Assembly: GCF_003963535.1 (NCBI RefSeq)
Contig: NZ_CP034539.1
Location: 744,001-808,000, forward strand
Reading direction: 5' to 3'
DNA length: 64,000 nt
Source of the DNA: Streptomyces cyaneochromogenes
Lineage (GTDB): Bacteria > Actinomycetota > Actinomycetes > Streptomycetales > Streptomycetaceae
The position numbers were made by a program, and so were the translations under genes. Below the pieces are notes generated by a model. The model was not told the DNA's origin, made no database searches, and was given only the letters and a program-made list of their open reading frames with translations. Of the stretch, positions 24,925-33,763 are shown piece by piece (the first letter of the stretch is position 1; every line of letters starts with the position of its first letter).

Positions 24925-26160
24925 TCAGGGCACCGGCACCGCGAACCGGCGTCCGTCCTCGGACGCCGCGTCCGAGCACGCGGGGCAGCCGGAGCCCCGA
25001 TGGGCGTCGACCTGATCGGGAAAGCGGTCGAGGAGGGTGGCGCCGATGCGTGCGGCGGCGTCGAGCAGCCCGCAGGCGCCACGGCCGGGCAGTTGCCGCG
25101 ACCAGCGGTGCAGCTTCTCGACCGTGTCGTAGCCCGCCTCCCCGTGCGCCACCGCCGACAGTGCCCTGGCCAGCGCCCCGGTGCCCGAGACACACACCCC
25201 GCACTGCCGGGCGCTCTGCGCCCCGAGGTAGGCGGCGGCCTCGACGGCCACGGCGACCGGGCAGTCCTCCGGGCCGAGAAAGTGCAGCGCCCCACAACCG
25301 AGGGCCCCACCAACCGCGTTCAGGCTGTCGTGCCCGAGCGGAAGATCCGCCCACCCCTCGCCGTACAGCCCGCCGAAGAGCCCACCCAGCAGCACCGCAT
25401 CGGCCCTGCCGTGCCCGGACAGATCGGCCAGGACCTTCAGATGCGTGCCGGCGGGCACCTCGACGAGCGCGGCACCACCACCTGGACCTGACACAGTCAC
25501 CAGATGGGAGCCCGCGACGGGATCCGCCGCGTCGGGCCGCGAGTACATCGCCGCGACGCGGGCCAGCGTCTCCACGTTGGCGACCAGGGTGGGCGCGCCG
25601 CCGACTCCGCTCTCGAACGGGCGCGGGGGTTTGGCCGTGGGCAGCGCCGGGCCACCGTTGATACGGCGGACGACCGCGCTCTCCTCCCCCGCGACGTAGG
25701 TGTGCTCCGTCCGTACGACGTCGATGCGCAGCTCGGGGGCGCACTCGGCGAGCGCCCTTCGCACGGCCCGCTCGGCGGGGGCGTCGGAGAGATACACGAA
25801 GCCGCGCTCGGCGCCGGTCATGGCCGCGGCCAGCCGGAGTCCGTCGAGGACCACGTGCGGGCGATGCCGCAGCAGCCAGCGGTCCTTCACGGAACCCGGC
25901 TCGCCCTCCTCACCGTTGGCGACGACGACGCGCGGGCCCGGTGCGGCACGGACGGCACGGAGCTTGACCGCGGCCGGGAAGCCGGCCCCGCCCCGGCCGC
26001 GCAGTCCCAGGGCGGCGATCCGGTCGAGCAGGCGCTGGGGCGCGACCAGCGGCGCGTAGCCGCCGACGGCTAGGTAGCTGTCGAGGTCCTCGCTCCGGCC
26101 GAGCGGCGGGACGAGCAGGCCGTGCCGTCCTTCGGGGAGGAGGGAGATCACGCCGGTCAT
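24925..26160 (-). CDS. NuoF-like flavoprotein (NADH-quinone oxidoreductase F family)
   Basis: A 411-residue single-gene homologue of the FMN/NADH subunit of complex I. Motifs: LGLRGRGGAGFPAAVKL (FMN/NADH loop, ~51-67), VVANGEEGEPGSVKDR (~79-94) and AGEESAV. An SLBB-like segment (VEVPAGTHLKVL) is followed by an iron-sulfur site with QCGVCVSGT and a later RGACGLLD and GCPACSD. It lacks complex-I partners here, so it probably acts as an NADH-linked electron input for the ferredoxin encoded next. The start ATG overlaps the stop of a 9-codon frame made by a 26-bp duplication (see 26153-26204). Confidence 0.8.
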   Translation of the reverse strand: MTGVISLLPEGRHGLLVPPLGRSEDLDSYLAVGGYAPLVAPQRLLDRIAALGLRGRGGAGFPAAVKLRAVRAAPGPRVVVANGEEGEPGSVKDRWLLRHRPHVVLDGLRLAAAMTGAERGFVYLSDAPAERAVRRALAECAPELRIDVVRTEHTYVAGEESAVVRRINGGPALPTAKPPRPFESGVGGAPTLVANVETLARVAAMYSRPDAADPVAGSHLVTVSGPGGGAALVEVPAGTHLKVLADLSGHGRADAVLLGGLFGGLYGEGWADLPLGHDSLNAVGGALGCGALHFLGPEDCPVAVAVEAAAYLGAQSARQCGVCVSGTGALARALSAVAHGEAGYDTVEKLHRWSRQLPGRGACGLLDAAARIGATLLDRFPDQVDAHRGSGCPACSDAASEDGRRFAVPVP

Positions 26161-26204
26161 ACGGTGCTCCTGGGCTTGCCGGTCATACGGTGCTCCTGGG
26201 CTTG
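26153..26204. repeat. Perfect 26-bp tandem duplication at a gene junction
   Basis: Two identical 26-bp units (26153-26178 and 26179-26204) are adjacent. On the coding strand each reads caagcccaggagc...gtatgaccgg, so each contains an ATGA stop/start overlap. The distal unit holds the stop of the 141-residue gene, and the proximal unit the start of the NuoF-like gene. The identity of the copies points to a recent event. Confidence 0.95.
26157..26186 (-). CDS. Nine-codon frame MTGKPRSTV created by the duplication
   Basis: ATG at 26186 overlaps the stop of the upstream 141-residue gene (ATGA). The frame ends at TGA 26157-26159, which overlaps the NuoF-like ATG at 26160. It reads MTGKPRSTV, copying the C-terminus of the upstream protein. 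It probably serves only to hand ribosomes on by coupled re-initiation. Confidence 0.45.
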   Translation of the reverse strand: MTGKPRSTV

Positions 26205-26608
26205 GAGGGGCCGAAGAGTGCGGGCCCGGGGTGCGACCTCAGGCGGGCCAACGCGCGCTCCAGATCGCGCCGCTGCGTGGCGGTGCGCTCGTAGCCCGCT
26301 CCGGGCAGGCCGATCAGCATGCGGTGGTGATCGAGGACGACCTCGCCGGCCAGCAGCGCCGCCCCGGGGTCGGTGCCGGGGGAGCCCGCCGCGTCGACGA
26401 CCAGGTCGGTGACTTCGCGCAGGTAGCGCAGCCAGCCGCGTTGTGTGCCCCGCAGCACCAGCCGCTCGACGCGGTGACGCTCGAGGGCGACGAGGGCCGA
26501 CGGCGGGCGGCCGGGCGCCGGGGACCGCAGGGCGGCCACCGCGGCGGGCAGCTCCTGTTCGGGCTCCGGTGTGAGGCCGAGCCATACGAGACTGCGGCGA
26601 GCGCTCAT
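26183..26608 (-). CDS. Small protein of unknown function, first gene of the leftward operon
   Basis: From the ATG after GGAGG the product has 141 residues (MSARRSLVWLGLTPEPEQEL...). There is no signal peptide or membrane helix. It is mostly helical, rich in Arg and Leu, with HRVERLVLRGTQRGWLRYLREVTDLVVDAAG in the middle and QRRDLERALARLRSHPGP at the end. It has no Cys, so it binds no iron-sulfur cluster. It matched no family I recognise. As the promoter-proximal gene coupled to the NuoF-like gene, it is likely a partner or chaperone of that flavoprotein; this is inference only. Confidence 0.7.
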   Translation of the reverse strand: MSARRSLVWLGLTPEPEQELPAAVAALRSPAPGRPPSALVALERHRVERLVLRGTQRGWLRYLREVTDLVVDAAGSPGTDPGAALLAGEVVLDHHRMLIGLPGAGYERTATQRRDLERALARLRSHPGPALFGPSKPRSTV

Positions 26609-26876
26609 GCGTGCCTCCGGGGTCGCACCGTTTCCGGGTGGTCCGGAGTCGCTCCATGTCCGGGTGCTCCGGAGACAGGGGTGGCGCGGCCATGACGTGG
26701 GACGGGGATGCTCCGGTGCCGTGACGCGAGGGGCGAGGGAGCTGTGCGGAGTGTCCGGATCGTTGGGCGGGGTGTACGGATCCGGACACTCGGCGTGGCG
26801 CGGACCGATGGCCCGCGGGCTTGCGGAATGCGCCTGGGCATCCGTCTGCGGGCCCCGGGCCATTCGCTCGCCACGA

Positions 26877-26896
26877 GACTAACTAACTAATTAGTC
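26877..26896. promoter_or_regulatory. Palindromic operator 1 of the divergent catabolic promoter
   Basis: GACTAA and TTAGTC half-sites flank 8 bases (GACTAACTAACTAATTAGTC). It lies 268 bp upstream of the leftward operon start and 155 bp upstream of the Rieske gene. A TTGACT (26909-26914) that could be a -35 box lies between this site and operator 2. It resembles a TetR-family operator. Confidence 0.7.
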
Positions 26897-26935
26897 AGCT
26901 CACAAGTCTTGACTTGCCGCCACGGCGATCCCACT

Positions 26936-26955
26936 CTGACTAACCAATCAGTCAG
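26936..26955. promoter_or_regulatory. Palindromic operator 2 of the divergent catabolic promoter
   Basis: CTGACT and AGTCAG half-sites flank 8 bases (CTGACTAACCAATCAGTCAG). It shares the GACTAA core with operator 1, and the two centres are 59 bp apart. Twin sites between divergent operons fit repression of both directions by one regulator, most likely the TetR protein encoded at 18574-19185 (inferred). Confidence 0.7.
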
Positions 26956-27050
26956 CCGGATCCCGGCAGGTCCGCAAGCCGTACCCGCCCCTGTCCGGCC
27001 ACGCCCTCACCGCCCATCGCCGCCGCAGCGGCGCGGAGGAGGACCCGCAC

Positions 27051-28229
27051 ATGAACCCCTCGACGACCCGGGCAGTCCGTGCCGTCTCCCCTGCCCCACC
27101 GCAGCCGCCCCCCGAGCATCCCGGGGAGGCCCTGCCGGCCCGCTACTACACGGATCCGGCCATCGCGGAGGCCGAGACCGGCCGCATCTTCGCCAAGTCC
27201 TGGCAGCTCGTCTGCCACGAGTCCGACCTCCCCGGCCCCGGCGCCCGTTTGACCGCCACCACCGCGGGCCGGGAGGTGCTGGTCGTGCGCACCGAGGGCG
27301 GCGGACTCGCCGCCCACCTCAACGTCTGCCGGCACCGCGGCACCCGCCTGGTGACCGAGCCGGAGCCGTCGGGCAAGGCGATCCGCTGCCCGTACCACGG
27401 CTGGACCTACAAACTGGACGGAAGCCTAGTCGGCGCGCCGGAGGCCCGCCGGATCCCCTGCCTGGACAAACCGAAGCTCGGTCTCCACCCGGTCAACGTG
27501 GAGTCCTTCCTCGGCTTCGTCTTCGTCAACCTCGACATGGAGGCGACTCCGCTGGCCGAGAGCTGTGCCGGACTGGCCGAGGCCGTCGGGCGCTACGCGG
27601 GGTCCGGCCTGGTGCCCGTCGGCAAGCACCGCATCCATGACCTGGCGGGAGGCGAGCAGCAGAACGCCAACTGGAAGGTGATCGTCGACAACTATCTGGA
27701 GGGCTATCACGTCCCCGTGGCCCACCCGGCGCTCATGCGGCTGCTGGACTACGCGGCGTACACGGTGGACGTCCAGGAGAACTACGTACTCTTCGAGTCC
27801 CCCCTGCGCGACAAGCCCTCCTCGAACTGGACCGAGCGGCTCTACCAGCGGCTGGCGACCCCGATGCCGGGGCTGACCGAGGCCGACCGGCGTGTGTGGC
27901 GGTACGCCGTGATCTATCCCAACACTCTCATCGACTTCTACCCTGACCACGTGCTCGCGTGGACCGCCCTGCCCACCGCCCAGGACCGGGCGGCGATCCC
28001 CGGCGCCTTCTACACCCGGCACGGCGAGAGCGTCCGTACGCGGCTGGCCCGGCGGCTGAACATCCACATCGGTTGGGTCACCAACGACGAGGACGCCGAA
28101 CTGGTGGAGCGGGTGCAGGCCGGCCTGCGCACCCCCGGATTCGAGCCGGGTCCGCTGTCGCAGCGCGAGGCCGCCGTCGGCTGGTTCGCGCGCCGGGTCC
28201 GCGAGGACCTGGAGGGGGACGCTCGGTGA
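27051..28229 (+). CDS. Rieske non-heme iron oxygenase, alpha subunit
   Basis: A 392-residue protein whose ATG follows gaggagg. The Rieske cluster ligands are Cys93/His95 (CRHRG) and Cys113/His116 (CPYHGW). The mononuclear iron site is His220 and His225 in NYLEGYHVPVAHP, with bridging Asp213 (IVDNY). The family hydroxylates or demethylates substrates with O2 and electrons from a reductase. The bridging residue is Asp, whereas carnitine monooxygenases (CntA) use Glu, which argues against a simple CntA role. No reductase is encoded beside it; the NuoF-like/ferredoxin pair across the divergent promoter is the likeliest source of electrons. It is the first gene of an amine-uptake operon. Confidence 0.88.
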   Translation: MNPSTTRAVRAVSPAPPQPPPEHPGEALPARYYTDPAIAEAETGRIFAKSWQLVCHESDLPGPGARLTATTAGREVLVVRTEGGGLAAHLNVCRHRGTRLVTEPEPSGKAIRCPYHGWTYKLDGSLVGAPEARRIPCLDKPKLGLHPVNVESFLGFVFVNLDMEATPLAESCAGLAEAVGRYAGSGLVPVGKHRIHDLAGGEQQNANWKVIVDNYLEGYHVPVAHPALMRLLDYAAYTVDVQENYVLFESPLRDKPSSNWTERLYQRLATPMPGLTEADRRVWRYAVIYPNTLIDFYPDHVLAWTALPTAQDRAAIPGAFYTRHGESVRTRLARRLNIHIGWVTNDEDAELVERVQAGLRTPGFEPGPLSQREAAVGWFARRVREDLEGDAR

Positions 28230-28436
28230 CGGCCGCCCACACGGCCCCGTCGTCGCGCCCGCGTTCCGCCGCCGTACACCTTCCGCCGGCCCCGGCGTCG
28301 CCCTTACCGCGCGCCCTCTGATCCGCGCACGCACCCTCCCCCAGACCGGTCTTCACTACGGAATCAGGGCCTGAAGTGAGCCGACCAGCCGGTCCAGCCC
28401 TGGACTTGTGCCGTTCCTCGACGGAGAGGACGCTCC

Positions 28437-29561
28437 ATGTCCCCCGAGGTACCACCCCCGTCCCGACGCGCCTTGCTGCGGGCGGGCGCCTGCGGCCTGA
28501 TCGGCGCCGCGGCCGGCGGTTGCGGGTTCATGCCCGCCAAGAAACCCGACACCAAGCAGCTCGCCCCGGTCGAAGCGCGCGTCGACGGCGATCTCGTCTA
28601 CTTCAACTGGGCCGACTTCGTCGACCCGTCCGTGTTCAAGGGCTTCGAGAAGGAGTACGGCGTCAAGGTCGTCCAGTCGAACTTCGACTCGATGGAAGGC
28701 ATGGCGGCCAAGCTCAACGCGGGCAACCGCTACGACATCATCTTCCCCACCGCCAAATGGGCACAGCGGCTGGCCCGCGGGGGTCGGCTGCGCCGTATCG
28801 ACCACTCCCAGCTCAGCCACTCGCAGGACATATTCGGCGCGTACCCGTACTTCGCCGACCCCTGGTACGACCCCGGCTCCGCGCACACCGTCCCCTTCAC
28901 CGCGTACAAGACGGGCATCGGCTGGCGCCGCGACCGGATCGGTGAACTCACCGATTCCTGGCGGGACTTGTGGAGCGACCGGGCGAGCGGCAAGGTCTTC
29001 CTGCTGGACGACCGCGACGAGGTCCTCGGCATGGGCGCCCTCGCCCTCGGTCTCGACGTCAGCACCGGTGACACCGGCGACCTCGACCGCATCACCTCCC
29101 TGCTGGGCACTCTGCGGCCGCGGCTGCGCGGCTTCTCCAGCGACAGTTACAACAACCTCCTCAACGGCAACGCGCTGATCCAGCAGGCCTGGAGCGGCGA
29201 CATGGCCGCCATGCTCTACCAGGCGAAGGACCCGTCCGTGTTCGGGTTCGAGGCCCCCGAGGAGGGCACGCCGATCAACACCGACTGCTACGCCATCCCC
29301 TGGAACGCGCCCCATCCCGGTACCGCGATGCTGTTCATCGACTACATGCTGCGGCCGGAGAACGTGAAGAAGAACATCGAGTACATCGGCTACCCGATGC
29401 CGGTCGCGGGCTCCGAGAAGACCTACGCCGATCTGGTCGAGCCCTTCCCGGAGTGCATGGTCACCCAGGACGACCTGAAGGCCGGCCTGTTCTTCCGCAA
29501 CGGCGGCAGCGCGGCGGAGGACGCCCGCGACACCGCCTGGACCCATGTGAAGGCGGGTTGA
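28437..29561 (+). CDS. Spermidine/putrescine-type (PotD-like) substrate-binding lipoprotein
   Basis: A 374-residue protein with a twin-arginine-like start (PSRRALLRAG) and a lipobox ending at Cys29 (AAAGGC), so it is an anchored lipoprotein. The mature part is a type-2 periplasmic-binding fold of the PotD family (LVYFNWADFVDPSVFKGFEKEYGVKV, NRYDIIFPTAKW, NTDCYAIPWNAPHP). The family binds polyamines or related amines outside the cell. The two permeases and the ATPase follow directly. The 207-bp gap after the Rieske gene holds no gene and may contain a second promoter. Confidence 0.87.
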   Translation: MSPEVPPPSRRALLRAGACGLIGAAAGGCGFMPAKKPDTKQLAPVEARVDGDLVYFNWADFVDPSVFKGFEKEYGVKVVQSNFDSMEGMAAKLNAGNRYDIIFPTAKWAQRLARGGRLRRIDHSQLSHSQDIFGAYPYFADPWYDPGSAHTVPFTAYKTGIGWRRDRIGELTDSWRDLWSDRASGKVFLLDDRDEVLGMGALALGLDVSTGDTGDLDRITSLLGTLRPRLRGFSSDSYNNLLNGNALIQQAWSGDMAAMLYQAKDPSVFGFEAPEEGTPINTDCYAIPWNAPHPGTAMLFIDYMLRPENVKKNIEYIGYPMPVAGSEKTYADLVEPFPECMVTQDDLKAGLFFRNGGSAAEDARDTAWTHVKAG

Positions 29562-29564
29562 GAC

Positions 29565-30458
29565 ATGGCGCTGCTCCGCCCCTCCTCACGCACCCGGCGC
29601 CGGGACGCGAACGGCACCCGTATCTGGACCTGGCTCATGCTGCCCGGCACCCTGTGGATGACCGGCTTCCTGATCGCCTCGCTGGTCCTCGTCGCCGTCC
29701 TCGCGGTCGGCACCACCGACGAACTCGGCAACCCCCGCTTCGGCTTCGACCTGGCCGGCATACGCGCCCTCGCCGACCCCGCCTACACCGAGGTCCTGGC
29801 CCGCTCCCTGGGCTATGCCCTGCTGACCTGCGTGATCTGTCTGCTGATCGCCTATCCGGTGGCGTACACGATCGCCCTGTACGGCGGCCGGTACAAGCAC
29901 GCGCTGATCGCGGCGATCGTGGTGCCGTTCTTCGCCAACTACCTGGTGCGGATGTACGGCTGGTCGGTGGTCCTCTCCGACGACGGGCCGGTGCTGAGCG
30001 CACTGCGCGCGATCGGTCTGGCCGACGCCGGCACGAGGATCCTCAACAGCGGGTTCGGCGTGGTCGCGGGACTCGTCTACGGCTTCGTCGTCTTCATGAT
30101 CATCCCGCTGTACGCGGCCCTGGAACGCCTCGACGTCTCCCTCATCGAGGCCGGCCGCGATCTGTACGGCGGCCCCGTGCGCACCTTCTTCTTCGTCACC
30201 CTGCCCGCCACCCGGCAGGGCGCGGCGGCCGGGCTCGTCCTGGTCTTCCTGCCCGCCATGGGCGACTTCGTCAGTGCCCAGCTCATGGGAGGCCCGGACC
30301 AGATCATGATCGGCAACCTCATCCAGGACAAGTTCTTCCAGGGCCAGAACTGGCCGCTCGGCTCCGCGCTCACCATGCTGCTGATGCTGGTCCTGCTCGT
30401 CGGGATGCTCGGCTACCTGCGGCGCACCCGCAAGGACGAGGCGGAGGCACTGCGATGA
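29565..30458 (+). CDS. Polyamine-type ABC permease (PotB-like)
   Basis: A 297-residue permease with six hydrophobic segments (first ~21-46, LMLPGTLWMTGFLIASLVLVAVLAV). The EAA loop of the type-I importer family is ERLDVSLIEAGRDLYGGPVRTFFFVTLP near residue 187. It starts 3 bp after the binding-protein stop and ends in an ATGA overlap with the second permease, so the two are translated together. Confidence 0.88.
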   Translation: MALLRPSSRTRRRDANGTRIWTWLMLPGTLWMTGFLIASLVLVAVLAVGTTDELGNPRFGFDLAGIRALADPAYTEVLARSLGYALLTCVICLLIAYPVAYTIALYGGRYKHALIAAIVVPFFANYLVRMYGWSVVLSDDGPVLSALRAIGLADAGTRILNSGFGVVAGLVYGFVVFMIIPLYAALERLDVSLIEAGRDLYGGPVRTFFFVTLPATRQGAAAGLVLVFLPAMGDFVSAQLMGGPDQIMIGNLIQDKFFQGQNWPLGSALTMLLMLVLLVGMLGYLRRTRKDEAEALR

Positions 30459-31336
30459 CCCTGGTCCGCATGCCCTCCGCCACCGCCCCGGCGAGTCCGA
30501 CCTCGCGGACCCGCGCCCGGCGCGCCCGCGCCCACCGCCGGCCCCGCGTTCTCATCGCGGTCACCGGGCTGTTCTTCGCCCTGCTCTACCTGCCCATCGC
30601 CGTAGTGGCCCTCTTCTCCTTCAACTCCCAGAAGTCCCTGACCGTGTTCGACGGGTTCAGCCTGCGCTGGTACCGCGCCTTCGTCCACGACGACGTGCTC
30701 ATCGCCTCTCTCGGCACCAGCCTGCGCATCTCCCTGGTGGCGATGGCCGGTTCGGTGATTCTCGGGGTGGCGCTCGCGCTCGGCCTGGTCCGCTGCCGCA
30801 CCCGGCTCGGCTCACTGGCCGGACTGGTCATGCTGGTGCCGCTGATCACGCCGGAGATCGTGACGGGCGTGGCGTCGATGCTGCTGTTCAAGGGCCTGGG
30901 CGTGCCCCTGTCCACCGCCACGGTGATGCTCGCCGAGATCACCTTCTCGATCTCGTACGTCACCGTCATCCTCCGCTCCCGGGTCGCCGCGCTGAACCCC
31001 GAGGTGGAGGAGGCCGCTATGGACCTCGGCGCCACCCGCTGGCAGGCGGTCCGGCTGGTGACGCTGCCGGCGCTGCTGCCCGCGGTGCTCGCCTCCGCCG
31101 TACTGATCTTCGCGCTGGTCTTCGACGACTTCGTCCTCGCCTACTTCACCACCGGCGTCGACCCGCAGCCCCTGTCGGTGCGCATCTACTCGGCGATCCG
31201 CTTCGGCGTGCAGCCCACCATCAACGCGGTCGGCACCCTGATGCTCGCGGGCTCCATCGCCCTGATCGCCCTGGCCCTGTTCATCCCGCGCCTCTTCGGC
31301 CGCCGCGGCGGCCTCGACATCCTCTCCGGGAAGTGA
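30455..31336 (+). CDS. Polyamine-type ABC permease (PotC-like)
   Basis: A 293-residue permease starting in ATGA overlap with the PotB-like gene. A basic N-terminal tail precedes six membrane segments (first ~36-56, VLIAVTGLFFALLYLPIAVVA). The EAA loop is EEAAMDLGATRWQAVRLVTLP (~187), and QPLSVRIYSAIRFGVQPTINA near the end is typical of PotC. It forms the channel with the preceding gene product. Confidence 0.88.
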   Translation: MTLVRMPSATAPASPTSRTRARRARAHRRPRVLIAVTGLFFALLYLPIAVVALFSFNSQKSLTVFDGFSLRWYRAFVHDDVLIASLGTSLRISLVAMAGSVILGVALALGLVRCRTRLGSLAGLVMLVPLITPEIVTGVASMLLFKGLGVPLSTATVMLAEITFSISYVTVILRSRVAALNPEVEEAAMDLGATRWQAVRLVTLPALLPAVLASAVLIFALVFDDFVLAYFTTGVDPQPLSVRIYSAIRFGVQPTINAVGTLMLAGSIALIALALFIPRLFGRRGGLDILSGK

Positions 31337-31340
31337 CTCC

Positions 31341-32411
31341 ATGGACGCGACCCCTGCCGTCCGGCTCGACGGCGTCTCCAAGCAGTTCGCCGACTCCTAC
31401 GCCGTCCACCGACTCGACCTCGACATCGAGGCCGGACACTTCTACTCCCTGCTGGGCCCCTCCGGCTGCGGCAAGACCACGACGCTGCGCATGATCGGCG
31501 GGTTCAGCGACCCCACCGAGGGTTCGGTGCTGCTGGCCGGTGAGGACGTGACCGGCCTGCCGCCGAACAGGCGCAACGTCAACACGGTCTTCCAGAGTTA
31601 CGCGCTCTTCGACCACCTGAGCATCGCCGACAACGTCGGCTTCGGCCTCAAGCGCCGCGGCGTCGCCAGAGCCGAGATACGGCAGCGGGTCGGCGAGATG
31701 CTGGAGTTGGTCCAGCTCGCCGGATTCGCCGACCGCAGGCCCCGTACCCTCTCCGGCGGCCAGCGCCAGCGCGTCGCCCTCGCCCGCGCGCTCGTCAACC
31801 GCCCGGCCGTCCTGCTCCTCGACGAGCCGCTGGCCGCCCTCGACCTGAAGCTGCGCCGGCAGATGCAGGTGGAGCTGAAGCAGATCCAGCGCGAGGTCGG
31901 CATCACCTTCGTGTTCGTCACCCACGACCAGGACGAGGCGCTGACCATGTCCGACCGGATCGCCGTGATGAACGAGGGCCGTATCGAGCAGTGCGGCACT
32001 CCCGAGGACATCTACGAGCATCCCGCCACCCGCTTCGTCGCCTCCTTCATGGGCACCTCCAACCTGATGACCGGCACCTACCGGGACGGCGAGGTGGCGC
32101 TGGAGAAGGGGCCCGCCCTGCCGGTCGGGACGCGCTCCGACATCGCGGACGGCAGCGCCGTCAGTGTGTCCGTGCGCCCCGAGAAGATCTGGCTGTCCGA
32201 CTTCGAACCGGGCATGTCGATGCTCAGCGGGGTGATCCGCGAGACCGTCTACAGCGGCCCGACCACGACCTATCTCATCGAACTCGCCCCGGGCCTCACG
32301 CTGTCGGTGCTGGAGCAGAACACGGCCCGTGCCCGCATGGAGGACCGGTGGAGCGGCGGTGAGACGGTGGAGTTCGGGTGGCGGCCCGAGCACTGCCTGG
32401 TCCTGGCCTGA
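31341..32411 (+). CDS. Polyamine-type ABC importer ATPase (PotA-like)
   Basis: A 356-residue ATPase with Walker A GPSGCGKTTTLR (~39-50), Q-loop, signature LSGGQRQRVALARAL, Walker B VLLLDEPLAALD and H-loop THDQDEAL. The C-terminal TOBE domain (~270-350, MLSGVIRETVYSGPTTTY) is as in PotA. It energises uptake through the two permeases upstream. Both catalytic motifs are intact. Confidence 0.9.
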   Translation: MDATPAVRLDGVSKQFADSYAVHRLDLDIEAGHFYSLLGPSGCGKTTTLRMIGGFSDPTEGSVLLAGEDVTGLPPNRRNVNTVFQSYALFDHLSIADNVGFGLKRRGVARAEIRQRVGEMLELVQLAGFADRRPRTLSGGQRQRVALARALVNRPAVLLLDEPLAALDLKLRRQMQVELKQIQREVGITFVFVTHDQDEALTMSDRIAVMNEGRIEQCGTPEDIYEHPATRFVASFMGTSNLMTGTYRDGEVALEKGPALPVGTRSDIADGSAVSVSVRPEKIWLSDFEPGMSMLSGVIRETVYSGPTTTYLIELAPGLTLSVLEQNTARARMEDRWSGGETVEFGWRPEHCLVLA

Positions 32412-32443
32412 CCGACCCCTTTTCTCTCAGGAAAGCGAAGCTG

Positions 32444-33763
32444 ATGCATCACGACGTGATCGTGCTCGGCGCCGGTCTCGCCGGGCTCGCCGCCGCCCGG
32501 GACCTGGCCGCCGCCGGCACCGACGTACTCGTCCTGGAGGCTCGGGACCGCGTCGGCGGCCGGGTCGAGCAGACCCGTACGCCCGACGGCCGTACCGTCC
32601 AGCTGGGCGGTGAGGTGGTCGGCAACGGGCACACCGCCTATCTCCGACTCGCCAAGGAACTCGGGCTGGAGCTCATTCCCAGCTATGTCTCTGAACCCGG
32701 CCGCATGATCCGGGCCACTGCGGAGGGCCGCTCGTCCGGCGATCCGCCGCACTGGTTCGGCCCCGGGGACGCGGCCCTGCACGAGCGCCTGAGCGGCGAG
32801 TTCACCGCGCTCGCCGCCACCGTCGACCCCGACGACCCCTGGTCCCATCCGGACGCGGCCGCCCTGGACCGCCTCTCCGTGGCCGACTGGCTGCGCTCCC
32901 GGCAGGCCACGCCCGCCGTGGTCCGCCTGTGGGACATCGGCCAACTCGCCCTGGCCGGCGGCTCGTACGAACGGATCTCGCTGCTGGCAGCACTGCGCAA
33001 GAGCGCCGCGGTCCCGGGTTCGGGCACGGGCGACTACGACTACGCCGACTGGGAGGGACTGCGGCTGGCCGAGGGATCGGCCACGCTCGCCGAGGTCATG
33101 GGCCGCGAACTGGGTCCGCGCATCCGGCTCGGCTCACCCGTCGCCGCACTGGAGGTACGCCCCGGCAGCTGCGCCTTGCGCCTGGTCACCGGCGAGACCC
33201 TCACCACCGGTGCCGTGGTGAGCGCCCTGCCCGTCGGTCCGCTGCGGGACATCGCCGTCACCGGTGTGAGCGAGGCTCGGCTCGCCTCCCTGTACCGGCA
33301 ACGCCAGGCGACGGCCGCGAAGTTCGCCGCCGTCTACGACCGTCCCATCTGGCGGGACGCCGGTCTCAACGGCCTGTCCGAGGCCGAGGGGGTGCTGGGC
33401 AGTACGTGGCCGCAGAGCGAGGGCGTCCTGTCGGCGCTGATCCCGCCCGAGAGGTACGGCGTCCTCCTCGGCACCCCGCCCCAGCTGCGTACACCCGAGC
33501 TGCTCGCCGAGGTGGCCGCCATGTTCGGCGACGAGGCCCTGCGGCCGAGCGCGTGTCATCTGCGGCTGTGGGGCACGGACCCGTGGACGCGGGGCTATGT
33601 CACCCAGTGGCCGCCCGGCGAGGTCATGGCCGTGGGCCCGCTGCACGGCACCCATGAACCACCGTTCTATGTCTGCGGCTCCGACCAGTGGGTCGCCGGG
33701 TACATGGAGGGCGCGGTCCGTACGGGCCGCGCCGCCGCCGAGGAGGCGCTGCGCCGTGGCTGA
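32444..33763 (+). CDS. Flavin-containing amine oxidase
   Basis: A 439-residue FAD enzyme. The dinucleotide fold is at the start (DVIVLGAGLAGLAAARDLAAAG, then VLEARDRVGGRVEQT). A late segment, PPFYVCGSDQWVAGYMEGAVRTGRAAAEE, is the flavin-binding C-terminal motif of monoamine and putrescine oxidases. It would oxidise an amine to an aldehyde with H2O2 formation. The aldehyde dehydrogenase gene overlaps its 3' end, so the two steps are coupled. There is no signal peptide, so it acts in the cytosol on imported amine. Confidence 0.86.
   Translation: MHHDVIVLGAGLAGLAAARDLAAAGTDVLVLEARDRVGGRVEQTRTPDGRTVQLGGEVVGNGHTAYLRLAKELGLELIPSYVSEPGRMIRATAEGRSSGDPPHWFGPGDAALHERLSGEFTALAATVDPDDPWSHPDAAALDRLSVADWLRSRQATPAVVRLWDIGQLALAGGSYERISLLAALRKSAAVPGSGTGDYDYADWEGLRLAEGSATLAEVMGRELGPRIRLGSPVAALEVRPGSCALRLVTGETLTTGAVVSALPVGPLRDIAVTGVSEARLASLYRQRQATAAKFAAVYDRPIWRDAGLNGLSEAEGVLGSTWPQSEGVLSALIPPERYGVLLGTPPQLRTPELLAEVAAMFGDEALRPSACHLRLWGTDPWTRGYVTQWPPGEVMAVGPLHGTHEPPFYVCGSDQWVAGYMEGAVRTGRAAAEEALRRG

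Noticed and set aside
26908..26945. Assigning a full -35/-10 promoter between the two operators
   Set aside because: TTGACT is a fair -35 match, but no convincing -10 hexamer lies 16-19 bases downstream, so only the operators were reported.
27051..28229. Naming the Rieske protein carnitine monooxygenase (CntA)
   Set aside because: The bridging residue is Asp (IVDNY) rather than the Glu of CntA, and no CntB-type reductase is adjacent.
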